From assembly GCF_025137375.1 (NCBI RefSeq), contig NZ_CP073720.1:8208501-8272500 (forward strand): a stretch of 64,000 bases of DNA, given 5' to 3'. Below the pieces are notes generated by a model. The model did not search any database and was not told the origin of the DNA. It worked only from the letters and a program-made list of their open reading frames with translations. This document shows, in pieces, positions 42,383 to 51,032 of this stretch. The stretch's first letter is position 1. Each line of letters starts with the position of its first letter. Origin of the DNA: Dactylosporangium fulvum. Its GTDB lineage: Bacteria; Actinomycetota; Actinomycetes; Mycobacteriales; Micromonosporaceae. Made by a program: the position numbers and the translations under genes.

Positions 42383-43119
42383 CCGAGCTCGTCTGTTTCC
42401 ACCAGCCGGACTTCCCGGTCACGGTCGTCCGGCCGGTCGGCCTGCTGACCTACGGCAGCGTCCCGGAGCTGCGTGATGCGGTGCACAAAGCGCTGACCGG
42501 CCATCCGGAGCTGGTGCTGGTCGACGTCAGCGAGCTCGAGGTGCTCGACGACATCACGCTGGCCGCGTTCCCGATGCTGGCCCGGCAGGCCGCCGAGGCG
42601 GGCATCCCGGTCATGCTCTTCGGCCCGTCGCCGACGTTCGCCCGGCATCTCGCGACGATGACGATCGGCCGGCAGGTGCCGGTCTTTCCGTGCCTGGACG
42701 ACGCGCTCGCCGCGCACGCCCGGCGGCCGGGGCCGCGGCGGGTCGAGACCGTGCTGTCGCCCGTGCCGGCGGCGACCGCGGCGGCACGGAAACTCGTCGA
42801 CCGCTCGTGTGCGCGCTGGCGCATCCGGCGGCTGCAGGACCAGGCGGCGCTGATCACGACCGAGCTGGTGGCCAACGCGGTCGAGCACGCCGGCACGCAA
42901 CTCCGCGTCTCGCTCGCACTGCGCCAGCACTACCTGCACATCGCCGTCCGCGACGACAGCCCCGACCTCCCCCGCCGGGTCACGGCCGCCGACGACCTGG
43001 AGTCCGGCCGGGGACTGCTCATCGTGGAGGGCCTCGCGTCCGCCTGGGGTTTTATCAAGACCACGGACGGAAAGGTGGTGTGGGCGACGCTGCGACTGTG
43101 GCCTGGGGCGGTAGCGTAG
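42379..43119 (+). CDS. STAS domain fused to RsbW-type HATPase
   Basis: 246 residues. N-terminal STAS domain (VVRPVGLLTYGSVPELRDAV ... VDVSELEVLDDITLAAF) in which the usual phospho-serine position reads LDDIT; C-terminal HATPase_c of the anti-sigma class with N-box ITTELVANAVEHAG and a GRGLLIVEGLASAWG lid. Carries both an antagonist-like and a kinase-like module in one chain. Coupled to CheB by ATGA overlap and 32 bp before the CheR-like gene. Confidence 0.88.
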   Translation: MTELVCFHQPDFPVTVVRPVGLLTYGSVPELRDAVHKALTGHPELVLVDVSELEVLDDITLAAFPMLARQAAEAGIPVMLFGPSPTFARHLATMTIGRQVPVFPCLDDALAAHARRPGPRRVETVLSPVPAATAAARKLVDRSCARWRIRRLQDQAALITTELVANAVEHAGTQLRVSLALRQHYLHIAVRDDSPDLPRRVTAADDLESGRGLLIVEGLASAWGFIKTTDGKVVWATLRLWPGAVA

Positions 43120-43151
43120 CGGGCTGACAGCGCGCGGGAGGACACATAGCG

Positions 43152-45029
43152 GTGACCGACATGAATCCGGACTTCGAGGCGTTGCTCATCTACCTCAAAG
43201 AGGCCCGCGGCTTCGACTTCACCGGATACAAACGCTCCAGCCTGATGCGGCGCGTCGACCGCCGCATGTCCCAGGTGAACATCGTCGAATACAGCGACTA
43301 CCTTGACTACCTCCAGGTGCACCCGGACGAGTTCACCGCGCTGTTCAACACCATCCTGATCAACGTGACCGGCTTCTTCCGCGACCCGGACGCCTGGTCG
43401 GCGCTGAGTCGTGAGGTGCTTCCCCACGTACTCAACGAACACGACGGCCCGTTCCGCGTGTGGAGCGCCGGTTGCGCCTCGGGCGAAGAGGCGTACACGC
43501 TCGCCATCGTCCTGGCCGAGATCCTCGGCCTCGAGAAGTTCCGCGACCGGGTGAAGATCTACGCGACCGACGTCGACGAGGAGGGGCTCGCCCACGCGCG
43601 GCAGGCCACGTACTCCGACCGGGACCTCCAGTCCGTCCCGCACGAGCTGATCGAGCGGTACTTCGAGTCGACCGCCGGCCGGTACACGTTCCGCAAGGAC
43701 CTGCGGCGATCCGTCATCTTCGGACGCAACGACCTGGTCCAGGACGCTCCGATCTCCCGCATCGACCTGCTGGTCTGCCGCAACACGCTGATGTACTTCA
43801 ACGCCGAGACGCAGACCCGCGTCCTGTCCCGGTTCCACTTCGCGCTCGCCTCCGGTGGTGTGCTCTTCCTGGGCAAGGCCGAGATGCTGCTCAGCCACGC
43901 CACCCTCTTCACCCCGATCGACCTGAAGCGGCGGATGTTCCGCAAGGTCGCCCGGACGGTGGTCAACGGCAACGGCTATCTGTCGGAGCCGCCCCAGCCG
44001 GCGCAGCGGACCGAGCTGTTCGGCCTCGACCGGCTGCGCAGCGAGGCGTTCCTGGCCAGCCCGGTGGCGCAGATCGTGGTCACCGTCGACGGCCTGGTCG
44101 CGCTCACCAACCGGCACGCCGAGACCCTGTTCGGGGTGGCGTCCCGGGACATCGGCCGGCCCTTCCGTGACCTCGACCTCTCGTACCGCCCCGTGGAGCT
44201 GCGCGGCTACATCGAGCAGGCGCAGGTGGAGCGCCGGGTCGTGAAGGTCGACAGCGTCGAGCTCACCACCGCGCCGGGCGAGACGCTGTTTCTCAACATC
44301 CAGATCAATCCGCTGGTCGACAGCGACGCGGGGCTGCTCGGCGTGGTCATCATCTTCCAGGACATGACCGCCGCGCGGCGCCTGCAGGACGAACTGGAGC
44401 ACGCCAACCGACAGCTGGAGACCGCATACGAAGAACTCCAGTCCACCAACGAGGAACTGGAGACCACCAACGAGGAGCTCCAGTCGACGGTCGAGGAGCT
44501 GGAGACGACCAACGAGGAGCTCCAGTCGACCAACGAAGAGCTCGAGACCATGAACGAGGAGCTGCAGTCGACCAACGACGAACTGCAGAGCATCAACGAC
44601 GAGCTGCGTGAGCGCACCGCCGAGCTCAACGACACCAACTCGTTCATGGAGGCCATCCTGACCAGCCTCCAGGCCGGTGTGGTGGTGCTCAACCGGGAAA
44701 TGCAGATCCTGGTCTGGAACCGTCGCGCCGAGGATCTCTGGGGGCTACGCTCGGACGAGGCGGTGGGTCAGCACTTCCTCAACATCGACATCGGACTTTC
44801 GACCGCCCAGCTCCGGCCGCCGATCCGCGACGTGCTCAGCGGCAGATCGGCTCGTGAGGAGACGGAGCAGTCCGCGGTCAACCGCCGCGGGCGCACGGTC
44901 AGGCTCCGGATCGCGTGCAGTCCCCTGACGAGTGGATCCGCAGGGGTGATCGGGGTGATCCTGGTCATGGAACTCTCCGGGGACAGCAGACCGGCCGCGC
45001 CCACAGCGGCAGCTGCGGAACCGCCGTAG
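43152..45029 (+). CDS. CheR-type methyltransferase with PAS domains and a long coiled coil
   Basis: 625 residues from a GTG (GGGAGG upstream). Residues ~1-265 are CheR (RRVDRRMSQV, SAGCASGEEAYTLAIVL, VCRNTLMYF); then a PAS domain, a striking heptad coiled coil of repeated NEELQST / NEELETT units (about 425-495), and a second PAS domain ending near VILVMELSGD. CheR-PAS-coil proteins occur in light/redox signalling and often pair with CheB. It would methylate receptor-like partners or the coil itself. Third gene of the locus. Confidence 0.92.
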   Translation: MTDMNPDFEALLIYLKEARGFDFTGYKRSSLMRRVDRRMSQVNIVEYSDYLDYLQVHPDEFTALFNTILINVTGFFRDPDAWSALSREVLPHVLNEHDGPFRVWSAGCASGEEAYTLAIVLAEILGLEKFRDRVKIYATDVDEEGLAHARQATYSDRDLQSVPHELIERYFESTAGRYTFRKDLRRSVIFGRNDLVQDAPISRIDLLVCRNTLMYFNAETQTRVLSRFHFALASGGVLFLGKAEMLLSHATLFTPIDLKRRMFRKVARTVVNGNGYLSEPPQPAQRTELFGLDRLRSEAFLASPVAQIVVTVDGLVALTNRHAETLFGVASRDIGRPFRDLDLSYRPVELRGYIEQAQVERRVVKVDSVELTTAPGETLFLNIQINPLVDSDAGLLGVVIIFQDMTAARRLQDELEHANRQLETAYEELQSTNEELETTNEELQSTVEELETTNEELQSTNEELETMNEELQSTNDELQSINDELRERTAELNDTNSFMEAILTSLQAGVVVLNREMQILVWNRRAEDLWGLRSDEAVGQHFLNIDIGLSTAQLRPPIRDVLSGRSAREETEQSAVNRRGRTVRLRIACSPLTSGSAGVIGVILVMELSGDSRPAAPTAAAAEPP

Positions 45030-45058
45030 GCTCGGTCGGGGGGCCGGGAGGGGGCGAC

Positions 45059-46189
45059 ATGGACCTGACGATCACCCTGTCGAGACGGGGGGACCGCAGT
45101 CTCGTCGAGCCGACGGGCTCCCTCGACTACGCCTCCGTGCCCTACGTGCGCCAGCTCGTGTTCGACCGCTTCGACGCGGGCGACCGCCACGTGACCATCG
45201 AGCTCTCCCGCCTGCGGCTGCTCGACGCGGCCGCCATCAAGGTCCTGCTCTACCTCCAGCGCCGCGGCGAGCAGCTCGATGCCGACGTTCGCCTCGCCGG
45301 TGCCCGCGGCGCCGCGCTCACCGCGCTGGAAATCTCCGGCGTCGCGAAGCGGCTCCACGCGTACGACAACGTGGACTGGCCCGTCGCCGACCGGGACCGG
45401 CAGGAGATCGACCTCGACACGCTGCACCTCTCCCACGGCCACTGGCCCACCGAGGTCACCGACCTGCTCGCGCAGTTCCACGCGATGGACCCCGCGGACC
45501 CGGCCCGCCAGCGCGCCCGGGACCACGTCATCGAGATGTGCCTTCCGGCGGCGCAGCGGCTCGCGCGGCGCTTCGGCGCCTCCGGCGAACCGGTCAACGA
45601 CCTGATCCAGGTGGCGTCCCTCGGGCTGGTGAAGGCGGTCGACGGTTTCGACCCGAGCCGGGGCATCGAGTTCGGCACCTACGCCACGCCCACGATCATC
45701 GGGGAGATCAAGCGGTACTTCCGCGATCGCACCTGGGGCATCCGCCTGCCCCGGCGCCTGCAGGAGCTGCGGCTGGCCGTCAACAAGGCGCGGGACGACC
45801 TCACCCAGTCGCTGGGCCGCTCCCCGACCGTCACCGACATCGCCAACCACCTGGTGGTCGACGAGGAGCAGATCATCGAGGTCATCGGCGCGACACACGC
45901 GTACCGGCCGATGTCGCTGGACACCCCGGCCGGCGACGTCGACGACGAGACGACGCTCCTCGACGCCGTCGGCGAGGAGGAGCCCGAGTTCGGCCTGGTC
46001 GACTTCCGGGAGTCGCTGCACACGCTCATCGGCCGGCTGCCGGAGCGCGAGCAGCGGATCCTGTCGCTCCGCTTCTACGGCAACCTGACCCAGTCCGAGA
46101 TCGCCGAGCGGATCGGCCTGTCCCAGATGCACGTGTCCCGCCTGCTCCGCCAGTCCCTCGACTTCCTGCGCCGCCGCCTGTCGGAATAG
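45059..46189 (+). CDS. STAS domain fused to SigB/SigF-type RNA polymerase sigma factor
   Basis: 376 residues. Residues ~1-105 are a STAS (anti-sigma antagonist) domain whose phosphorylation site reads LDAAAIK (Asp56-Ala57-Ala58-Ala59), so the usual serine is missing. Residues ~130-376 are a group 3 sigma factor: region 2 with LIQVASLGLVKAVDGFDPS and the -10 binding helix GEIKRYFRDRTWGIRLPRR, region 3, and region 4 helix-turn-helix NLTQSEIAERIGLSQMHVS. Such sigma factors normally obey an anti-sigma kinase; here the antagonist is built in. Last gene of the CheB/STAS-HATPase/CheR locus, 30 bp after CheR. Confidence 0.93.
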   Translation: MDLTITLSRRGDRSLVEPTGSLDYASVPYVRQLVFDRFDAGDRHVTIELSRLRLLDAAAIKVLLYLQRRGEQLDADVRLAGARGAALTALEISGVAKRLHAYDNVDWPVADRDRQEIDLDTLHLSHGHWPTEVTDLLAQFHAMDPADPARQRARDHVIEMCLPAAQRLARRFGASGEPVNDLIQVASLGLVKAVDGFDPSRGIEFGTYATPTIIGEIKRYFRDRTWGIRLPRRLQELRLAVNKARDDLTQSLGRSPTVTDIANHLVVDEEQIIEVIGATHAYRPMSLDTPAGDVDDETTLLDAVGEEEPEFGLVDFRESLHTLIGRLPEREQRILSLRFYGNLTQSEIAERIGLSQMHVSRLLRQSLDFLRRRLSE

Positions 46190-46269
46190 CCGCCGCCTCT
46201 TGCCCGTGGGCACCCGTCTTCCCCAGCGCCCGTCTTCTCGTCCGCCCTTGTCTCGCCTTCTCGACCGGG

Positions 46270-46395
46270 CCATCCCGGCCCAGCCTTCTCGGCCCAGCCT
46301 TCTCGGCCCGGCCATCCCGACCCGGCCATCCCAGCCCGGCCATCCCAGCCCGGCCATCCCAGCCCGGCCATCCCAGCCCGGCCATCCCAGCCCGC
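46270..46395. repeat. 14-bp minisatellite, 9 copies
   Basis: Nine head-to-tail copies of CCATCCCAGCCCGG and close variants, period 14 and so not coding. It sits in the 295-bp gap between the sigma factor and hemerythrin genes, both of which end here. Copies 1-3 diverge more (CCTTCTC forms) than 5-8, as in an array expanding from one side. Confidence 0.9.
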
Positions 46396-46484
46396 CTTTT
46401 CCTCTCAGCCCGCTCTTTCCTCCCGGGCCGCCCTTCCTCCCGGAGCGGGCCGCCGGCCCCCGCTCAAGGGCCGGCGGGGTCGGC

Positions 46485-47045
46485 TCAACTCCGGTCGCGG
46501 ATCGCGTCCCGAATCCGGTCGAACATCGCGATCGGCGGCCCGGCCAGCATGTTGGCGGCGGCGGACTCACCCGCACCGGGATGCGGCCGGGTGGGCGCCA
46601 CTTTCTCGGCGATCTCGAACACCTTGGCCATCTTCCGCAGCTTCTCCGGGTCGAGGTTCTGCCGCAGGTACAGGAACTCCTCGTTCTCCTCGTGGGTGGC
46701 ATGCTCGATGACCGACTCGGCGAACACCCTGAGCCGCATGTCAAACTCCGGGTGGTCGACGCCCAGGTCGTAGAGGTCGGCGAGCGCCCGCTTGGCGTCG
46801 CTCTCTTCCCGCAACCGCTGGTCGACGACCACCTCACCGTCCGGCAGTGCCTTGCGGGCCGCCGGGTGCACAATCTGCTCCTCGGCACTCTCATGTACGG
46901 CGAGCAGGCGCACCAAGTCGTGGAAGAGTTCCCGCTTCTGCTCCCCCTGCGCGGTGGCGACCCGGTTGAACAGCGCGTTGATCTCGTTGTGCTGGACGAG
47001 AAGCATGTCGACGACGTCCTGCTGGTGCACCTGTGTCACGGCCAT
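46485..47045 (-). CDS. Hemerythrin-like HHE domain protein
   Basis: 186 residues from ATG 47045 (the GTG at 47039 has better Shine-Dalgarno spacing and is an alternative). Ligands of the di-iron site: QHNEINALF, LAVHESAEEQIVHP and IEHATHEENEEFLYL, all present. Hemerythrins bind O2 or act in NO/iron stress; actinobacterial HHE proteins of this length are common. The C-terminus is disordered. Confidence 0.92.
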   Translation of the reverse strand: MAVTQVHQQDVVDMLLVQHNEINALFNRVATAQGEQKRELFHDLVRLLAVHESAEEQIVHPAARKALPDGEVVVDQRLREESDAKRALADLYDLGVDHPEFDMRLRVFAESVIEHATHEENEEFLYLRQNLDPEKLRKMAKVFEIAEKVAPTRPHPGAGESAAANMLAGPPIAMFDRIRDAIRDRS

Positions 47046-47179
47046 CTCCGCTCTGCTGGGCTTCGGAGCTTCGACCCTTACCCGCCGATGGGTCCGCCAA
47101 CCGTCTCCCGGCCCTGGGTAACCCGTCGTTTCGTGCCTGCCCACCGCCCGCCTACAAGTCCCTGTCGCGCACTCACCCA

Positions 47180-47233
47180 GTTGACCTTGGTGGCTTTCCG
47201 TGCCCAGGACCACGAATTTCGACCAAGGTCAAC
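47180..47233. repeat. Perfect 12-bp inverted repeat GTTGACCTTGGT
   Basis: Left arm 47180-47191 and right arm 47222-47233 are perfect complements around 30 bp with an inner CGTG/CACG stem. It sits upstream of the hemerythrin gene and downstream of the CHAT remnant. It may be a terminator or a small palindromic mobile repeat. Confidence 0.65.
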
Positions 47234-47669
47234 CCGGCAACGGCCGCCCCGGCGGCCAAACGAAGCCGCGCGCAGCCAACATGCATGCGGGCTCGGCCCC
47301 CACGACACGACAAGCGGCGACGCGGTCACGGGGCAGGCGCGGTCGCGGGGGCGGGGCGGACGCGGGCGCGGGGCGGACGCGGTCAGGAAGGTAGCGCTGA
47401 CTGAGGGGCGCGCGGGCGAGACGGTACTTCCGGGCGACCCGGATCGAGGCACGCAGCAGATCGGCCGCCTGAGCCGCGTCGTGCCGCGTGTGGGCCACGA
47501 GACCCAGCGCACGCAGGGCGACCACCTCGGACGCGGCGTCCCCGTCGCGCCGGGCGTCGCGCAACGCCGCGTCGGCGAGGACCTTGGCCCGGACCGGGTC
47601 GGCCATAACAATCGGAAGCAGTCGCTGCGCCAGGTCGTCGGCGGGGGTGAGCGCAGGCGCTGCCGTCAT
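47229..47669 (-). pseudogene. CHAT/TPR-protein N-terminal fragment
   Basis: The first ~85 codons (DDLAQRLLPIVMADPVRAKVL, DGDAASEVVALRALGLVAHT, AADLLRASIRVARKY) match the TPR region at the start of actinobacterial CHAT-domain proteins, which are usually over 700 residues. After LARAPLS the reading turns into Pro/Arg-rich shadow sequence with no homology, so the protease domain is missing. Confidence 0.65.
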
Positions 47670-47824
47670 GTTTGCATCGTGCCAAAGGCTCGGATGTGTA
47701 TCACGAGGCCGGGACGGCGTCTCCAGTCACTGGCTCTGCTGCCGGGAACTTGGCGCTGGAGTGACGGTACGTGCCGGCGGCATACTGTCGCGGATACCGG
47801 CGGGCGGGCAGCGGGGAGCGGTGA

Positions 47825-48493
47825 GTGGACGACGACGACGTCACACGCGACGGCCTGCCGCGGTTCCTCGACCCCGAGGACGACGAAACGGGCTCATCCG
47901 CAGCCGAGCCGGAGCCGCAGCGCAACCCGACGGTGCTGCTCGCGTCGGGCGGGGTGGCGCTGCTGCTGGTGATCGGCCTGGTCGTCGCGGCCCTGCTCAG
48001 CGGCGGCGAGGAGCCCGCGCGGTCCTCGTCGCCGGCGACGCGGCAGACCTCCGGCCCGGCCGTCCCGACGGCGAGCGCCTCGCCGTCGCCGGAGGCCTCA
48101 CCTACACCGTCGCCCAGTCCCAGTTCGGTGCAGCCGAGCCGGACCAGGAGCTCGCCCACCCCGACGCGGACGGCGAGCAGCACGCCGCCGGCCACGACCA
48201 CGTCCGCGTCGATCAGGCTCAGCCCGGCGAGCTTCGAGGGGCCGTGCCTGGCCGGCAGCGAGTCACCCGTGTCCACCGTGGCCACCGTGACGATCCGGGT
48301 CGGCCGGCCGGGCACCCGGGTCGCGTACAGCGTCGACGGCCGGGAGTTCACCGGCACCGCCCAGGGCACCTCCTACAGCCGCGACGTGAAGGTCCAGGTC
48401 CCGCGGCGGTCCGGCTCACACACCGTCTCCCTGAACGTCTCGGCGCCGAGCGCGGCATCCGGTTCGGCGACGTTTGTGGTGAAGTGCCGCTGA
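47825..48493 (+). CDS. Single-pass membrane protein with extracellular beta domain
   Basis: 222 residues from a GTG preceded by GGGGAG. Acidic cytoplasmic N-terminus (DDDDVTRDGLPRFLDPEDDE), one transmembrane helix (about 37-57), a Ser/Thr/Pro-rich stalk and an Ig-like C-terminal domain with two Cys (GPCLAGSES and FVVKCR) that could bond. No family recognised beyond the architecture, which is typical of actinobacterial surface proteins. Confidence 0.72.
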   Translation: MDDDDVTRDGLPRFLDPEDDETGSSAAEPEPQRNPTVLLASGGVALLLVIGLVVAALLSGGEEPARSSSPATRQTSGPAVPTASASPSPEASPTPSPSPSSVQPSRTRSSPTPTRTASSTPPATTTSASIRLSPASFEGPCLAGSESPVSTVATVTIRVGRPGTRVAYSVDGREFTGTAQGTSYSRDVKVQVPRRSGSHTVSLNVSAPSAASGSATFVVKCR

Positions 48494-48525
48494 TGCGTCG
48501 TCGACCCTGTCGATGAAGGCGCATG

Positions 48526-48578
48526 CATGAATATTCATGAATACCGCACGGTTGGTTACCATGGAAGTACCAACCGTG
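48526..48578. promoter_or_regulatory. Two palindromes upstream of the TGT-like gene
   Basis: CATGAATATTCATG (48526-48539, perfect 14 bp) and the dyad CACGGTTGGT / ACCAACCGTG (48547-48556 and 48569-48578). AT-rich for this genome. They precede the chosen start (48597) and look like a promoter-operator region. Confidence 0.6.
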
Positions 48579-48596
48579 ACGGGATCGGCGTGTGTC

Positions 48597-49652
48597 ATGA
48601 TCACCGAACGCAGCCTGCTGGTGCACTGCTCGGCGAACCAGGCACTGCGCTGCGCCCGGATCGCCGACCGGCCCGGCGGCGGGCTGGTCGTGTCGCCGCA
48701 CCAGCGGGACGAGGCCGGCCTGCTGGCCACCGCCGCCTACCTGCTGCGCCAGCAGAACTTCGGCGCGCCGCTGCTGCTCGACGCCGCCCGGTATGCGGGA
48801 CAGGCCCGGCTGCCGGCCAGCGCCCCCTTCAACCCGCGCTGGCTGCGCCGCCAGCGGGAGCTCGGGCTGACCGTCCTCACCGACTCCGGCTACGTCGACA
48901 GCGACGACGAGCGCGGCCTGGCCGGCATCCTGCACCGGGCCGCGATCCTGCCCGACGTCGTCGCGGTGCTGCCGCTGCACCCGCTGTGGCTGCGCGACCG
49001 GATGCACCGGGCCGTGCTGACCGGCCACATCCGGGCGGCCGGCGTCCCCGTCGCGCTGGTGCTGGAGGCCCACCGCGACCCGTTCGCGTTGCCGGGCGTC
49101 GTGGCCGGGCTGCTCGAGGTGCTGCGATGCGAGGTACCGACGCTGCTGCTCCGCAGCGACATCTCCGCCCTCGGAGCGCTGTGTCACGGCGCGCTCGCCG
49201 CCGCTGTCGGCACGGTCGGCGCGCTGCGGCACCTCGCGCCGAAGCTGCCCGCGCCGCGGCCGGTCCCGCGGCCGGCGCCGTCCACGGTGTTCCGCCCCAC
49301 GCTGTCGTATCGCCGGCTCGGCGCGATCGCCCGGGCCAAACGCGGTCGCGCCGACCCGCAACTGTGGGGCTGCGCGTGCGAGGTGTGCGACGGCCGGGAC
49401 GTCGACTGGATGGCCGACCTGCCGGAGCGGGAGCGGGAGGTACCAGCGTTCGAGCACTCGATCCGCGTGCTGCGGCAACTGCGGGAGGAACTTCTGGGTG
49501 AAGGCGTGCCGGCGGAGGCGAGCCGGCGCAGTTGGACCGCCCGCTGCGTCGACGCCGCCTACCGGTCGCGCGAGCTGGGCTGGCCGCCCGCGCCCATGCT
49601 CGCGCATTGGCGGGAGGCGGCCCCGCGGCCGGTGGCACGATTGACGGCGTGA
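48597..49652 (+). CDS. TGT-superfamily protein (tRNA-guanine transglycosylase-like TIM barrel)
   Basis: 351 residues from ATG 48597; earlier in-frame ATGs lie inside the palindromes. LTDSGYVDSDDE (Asp96) matches the LTDSGGFQ substrate-site motif of TGT, and the C-terminal C259-x-C261-x2-C264-x22-H287 closely copies the TGT zinc site CxCxxC-x25-H. TGT enzymes swap guanine for a deazaguanine in tRNA; the DpdA branch acts on DNA. No queuosine or dpd genes are in the window. The barrel is short and the identification rests on these motifs, so the activity is open. Confidence 0.68.
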   Translation: MITERSLLVHCSANQALRCARIADRPGGGLVVSPHQRDEAGLLATAAYLLRQQNFGAPLLLDAARYAGQARLPASAPFNPRWLRRQRELGLTVLTDSGYVDSDDERGLAGILHRAAILPDVVAVLPLHPLWLRDRMHRAVLTGHIRAAGVPVALVLEAHRDPFALPGVVAGLLEVLRCEVPTLLLRSDISALGALCHGALAAAVGTVGALRHLAPKLPAPRPVPRPAPSTVFRPTLSYRRLGAIARAKRGRADPQLWGCACEVCDGRDVDWMADLPEREREVPAFEHSIRVLRQLREELLGEGVPAEASRRSWTARCVDAAYRSRELGWPPAPMLAHWREAAPRPVARLTA

Positions 49653-50434
49653 GGATCGACCTTTCCGGTCGTACGGCACTCGTCACCGGTTCGACACAGG
49701 GCATCGGCACGGCCATCGCACGCGCCCTGGCCGAGTCGGGCGCGCGGGTCGGTGTCAACGGCCGCTCCGCCGAGCGCGTCACCAAGGCGGTCGAGGAGCT
49801 TTCCGGCGCCGGCGAGCTCGTCGGGGTCGCCGCCGACATCACCACCGACGAGGGCCACGCCCGGGCGCTCGAGCTCCTGCCCGAGGTGGACATCCTGGTG
49901 AACAACCTCGGCATCTTCGGCAGCCGTCCGGCGCTGGAGATCACCGACGACGAGTGGCGGCGGTACTTCGAGACCAACGTCCTCAGCGGGGTCCGCCTCA
50001 CCCGTACGTACCTTCCCGGCATGATCAGCCGCGGCTGGGGCCGGGTGCTGTACATCGCCAGCGACTCCGCGGTGGTGATCCCCGCCGAGATGATCCACTA
50101 CGGCATGTCGAAGACGGCGCTGCTGGGCGTCTCACGCGGCTTCGCCAAGGCGGCGGCCGGCACCGGCGTCACGGTCAACTCGGTGATCGCCGGCCCGACC
50201 CACACCGGGGGCGTCGAGGACTTCGTCTACGAACTCGTGGACCGCGACCTGCCGTGGGAGGAGGCGCAACGCGAGTTCATGCGCAAGTACCGGCCGCAGT
50301 CGCTGCTCCAGCGGCTGATCGAGCCCGAGGAGATCGCCAACCTGGTGGTGTACCTCAGCTCCCCGCTCGCCTCGGCGACGACCGGCGGCGCCGTGCGCGT
50401 CGACGGCGGCTACGTCGACGCGATCCTCCCCTGA
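49649..50434 (+). CDS. Short-chain dehydrogenase/reductase
   Basis: 261 residues from a GTG overlapping the TGT-like gene stop. Complete SDR: cofactor motif TGSTQGIG (about 13-20), NNLG, catalytic Ser in YIASDS and YGMSK (Tyr-x3-Lys), and C-terminal GGAVRVDGGYVDAI. NAD(P)-dependent; substrate unknown. Confidence 0.93.
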   Translation: MRIDLSGRTALVTGSTQGIGTAIARALAESGARVGVNGRSAERVTKAVEELSGAGELVGVAADITTDEGHARALELLPEVDILVNNLGIFGSRPALEITDDEWRRYFETNVLSGVRLTRTYLPGMISRGWGRVLYIASDSAVVIPAEMIHYGMSKTALLGVSRGFAKAAAGTGVTVNSVIAGPTHTGGVEDFVYELVDRDLPWEEAQREFMRKYRPQSLLQRLIEPEEIANLVVYLSSPLASATTGGAVRVDGGYVDAILP

Positions 50435-50441
50435 CGGTTCC

Positions 50442-50978
50442 ATGACCTCCCCGCAGCATCCCATCGGCTCCGGCTTCGACCCCTCGTCCACGGCGGTCGA
50501 CGTGCTCGCCGGCGTCGACCTGCCGGGCCGGCTCGCGATCGTCACCGGCGGCTACGAGCCGCGCTTCTCGACCAACCACCCCGGGCCACGTCCAGCTCGG
50601 TGTTCGACGAACTCCAGTTCGCACGCCGCCCGGCTGCACCCCGGCAGCATCGTGACAGACTTGGCGCGGTTCCTCAGCCCGGACGAGCTCCGCACCATGG
50701 GAGTGCCGGACGACGCCGGCGAACCGATCCTGGACCCGGCGCGCGGCATGAAAACCCCGGAGCAGGGCGCCGCGACGCAGGTCTGGTGCGCGACGAGCCC
50801 TCAGCTGGCCGGCCTCGGCGGCGTGTACTGCGAGAACGTCGACATGGCCCCGTTGTCCTCGGAGGCCGGCAGCGCGGCGACGACCCACGGCGTGATGCCG
50901 TACGCGGTGGACAGCGAGGCGGCGGCCCACCTGTGGGATGCCAGCGAACGCCTCGTGTCCGGCTGCCGCCCCACCCCC
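50442..50978 (+). pseudogene. SDR oxidoreductase with two internal deletions
   Basis: The N-terminus (GVDLPGRLAIVTGGY) stops where the TGxxxGxG helix should continue; a short block VFDELQFARRP follows in another frame, then the reading resumes with LHPGSIVTDLARFLSPDEL through KTPEQGAATQVWCATSPQLA to the normal end. The cofactor loop and YxxxK region are missing (a full relative is ~320 residues). Not active. Confidence 0.82.
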
Positions 50979-51032
50979 CGGACCCGGACATTCCGGACAT
51001 CACGGTGCATCGACGTCGGTACATGTAGCACG

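Noticed and set aside
41360..46189. Locus considered as a full chemotaxis operon
   Set aside because: CheA, CheW and CheY are missing, CheB lacks a receiver domain, and a sigma factor is included, so flagellar-type chemotaxis is unlikely.
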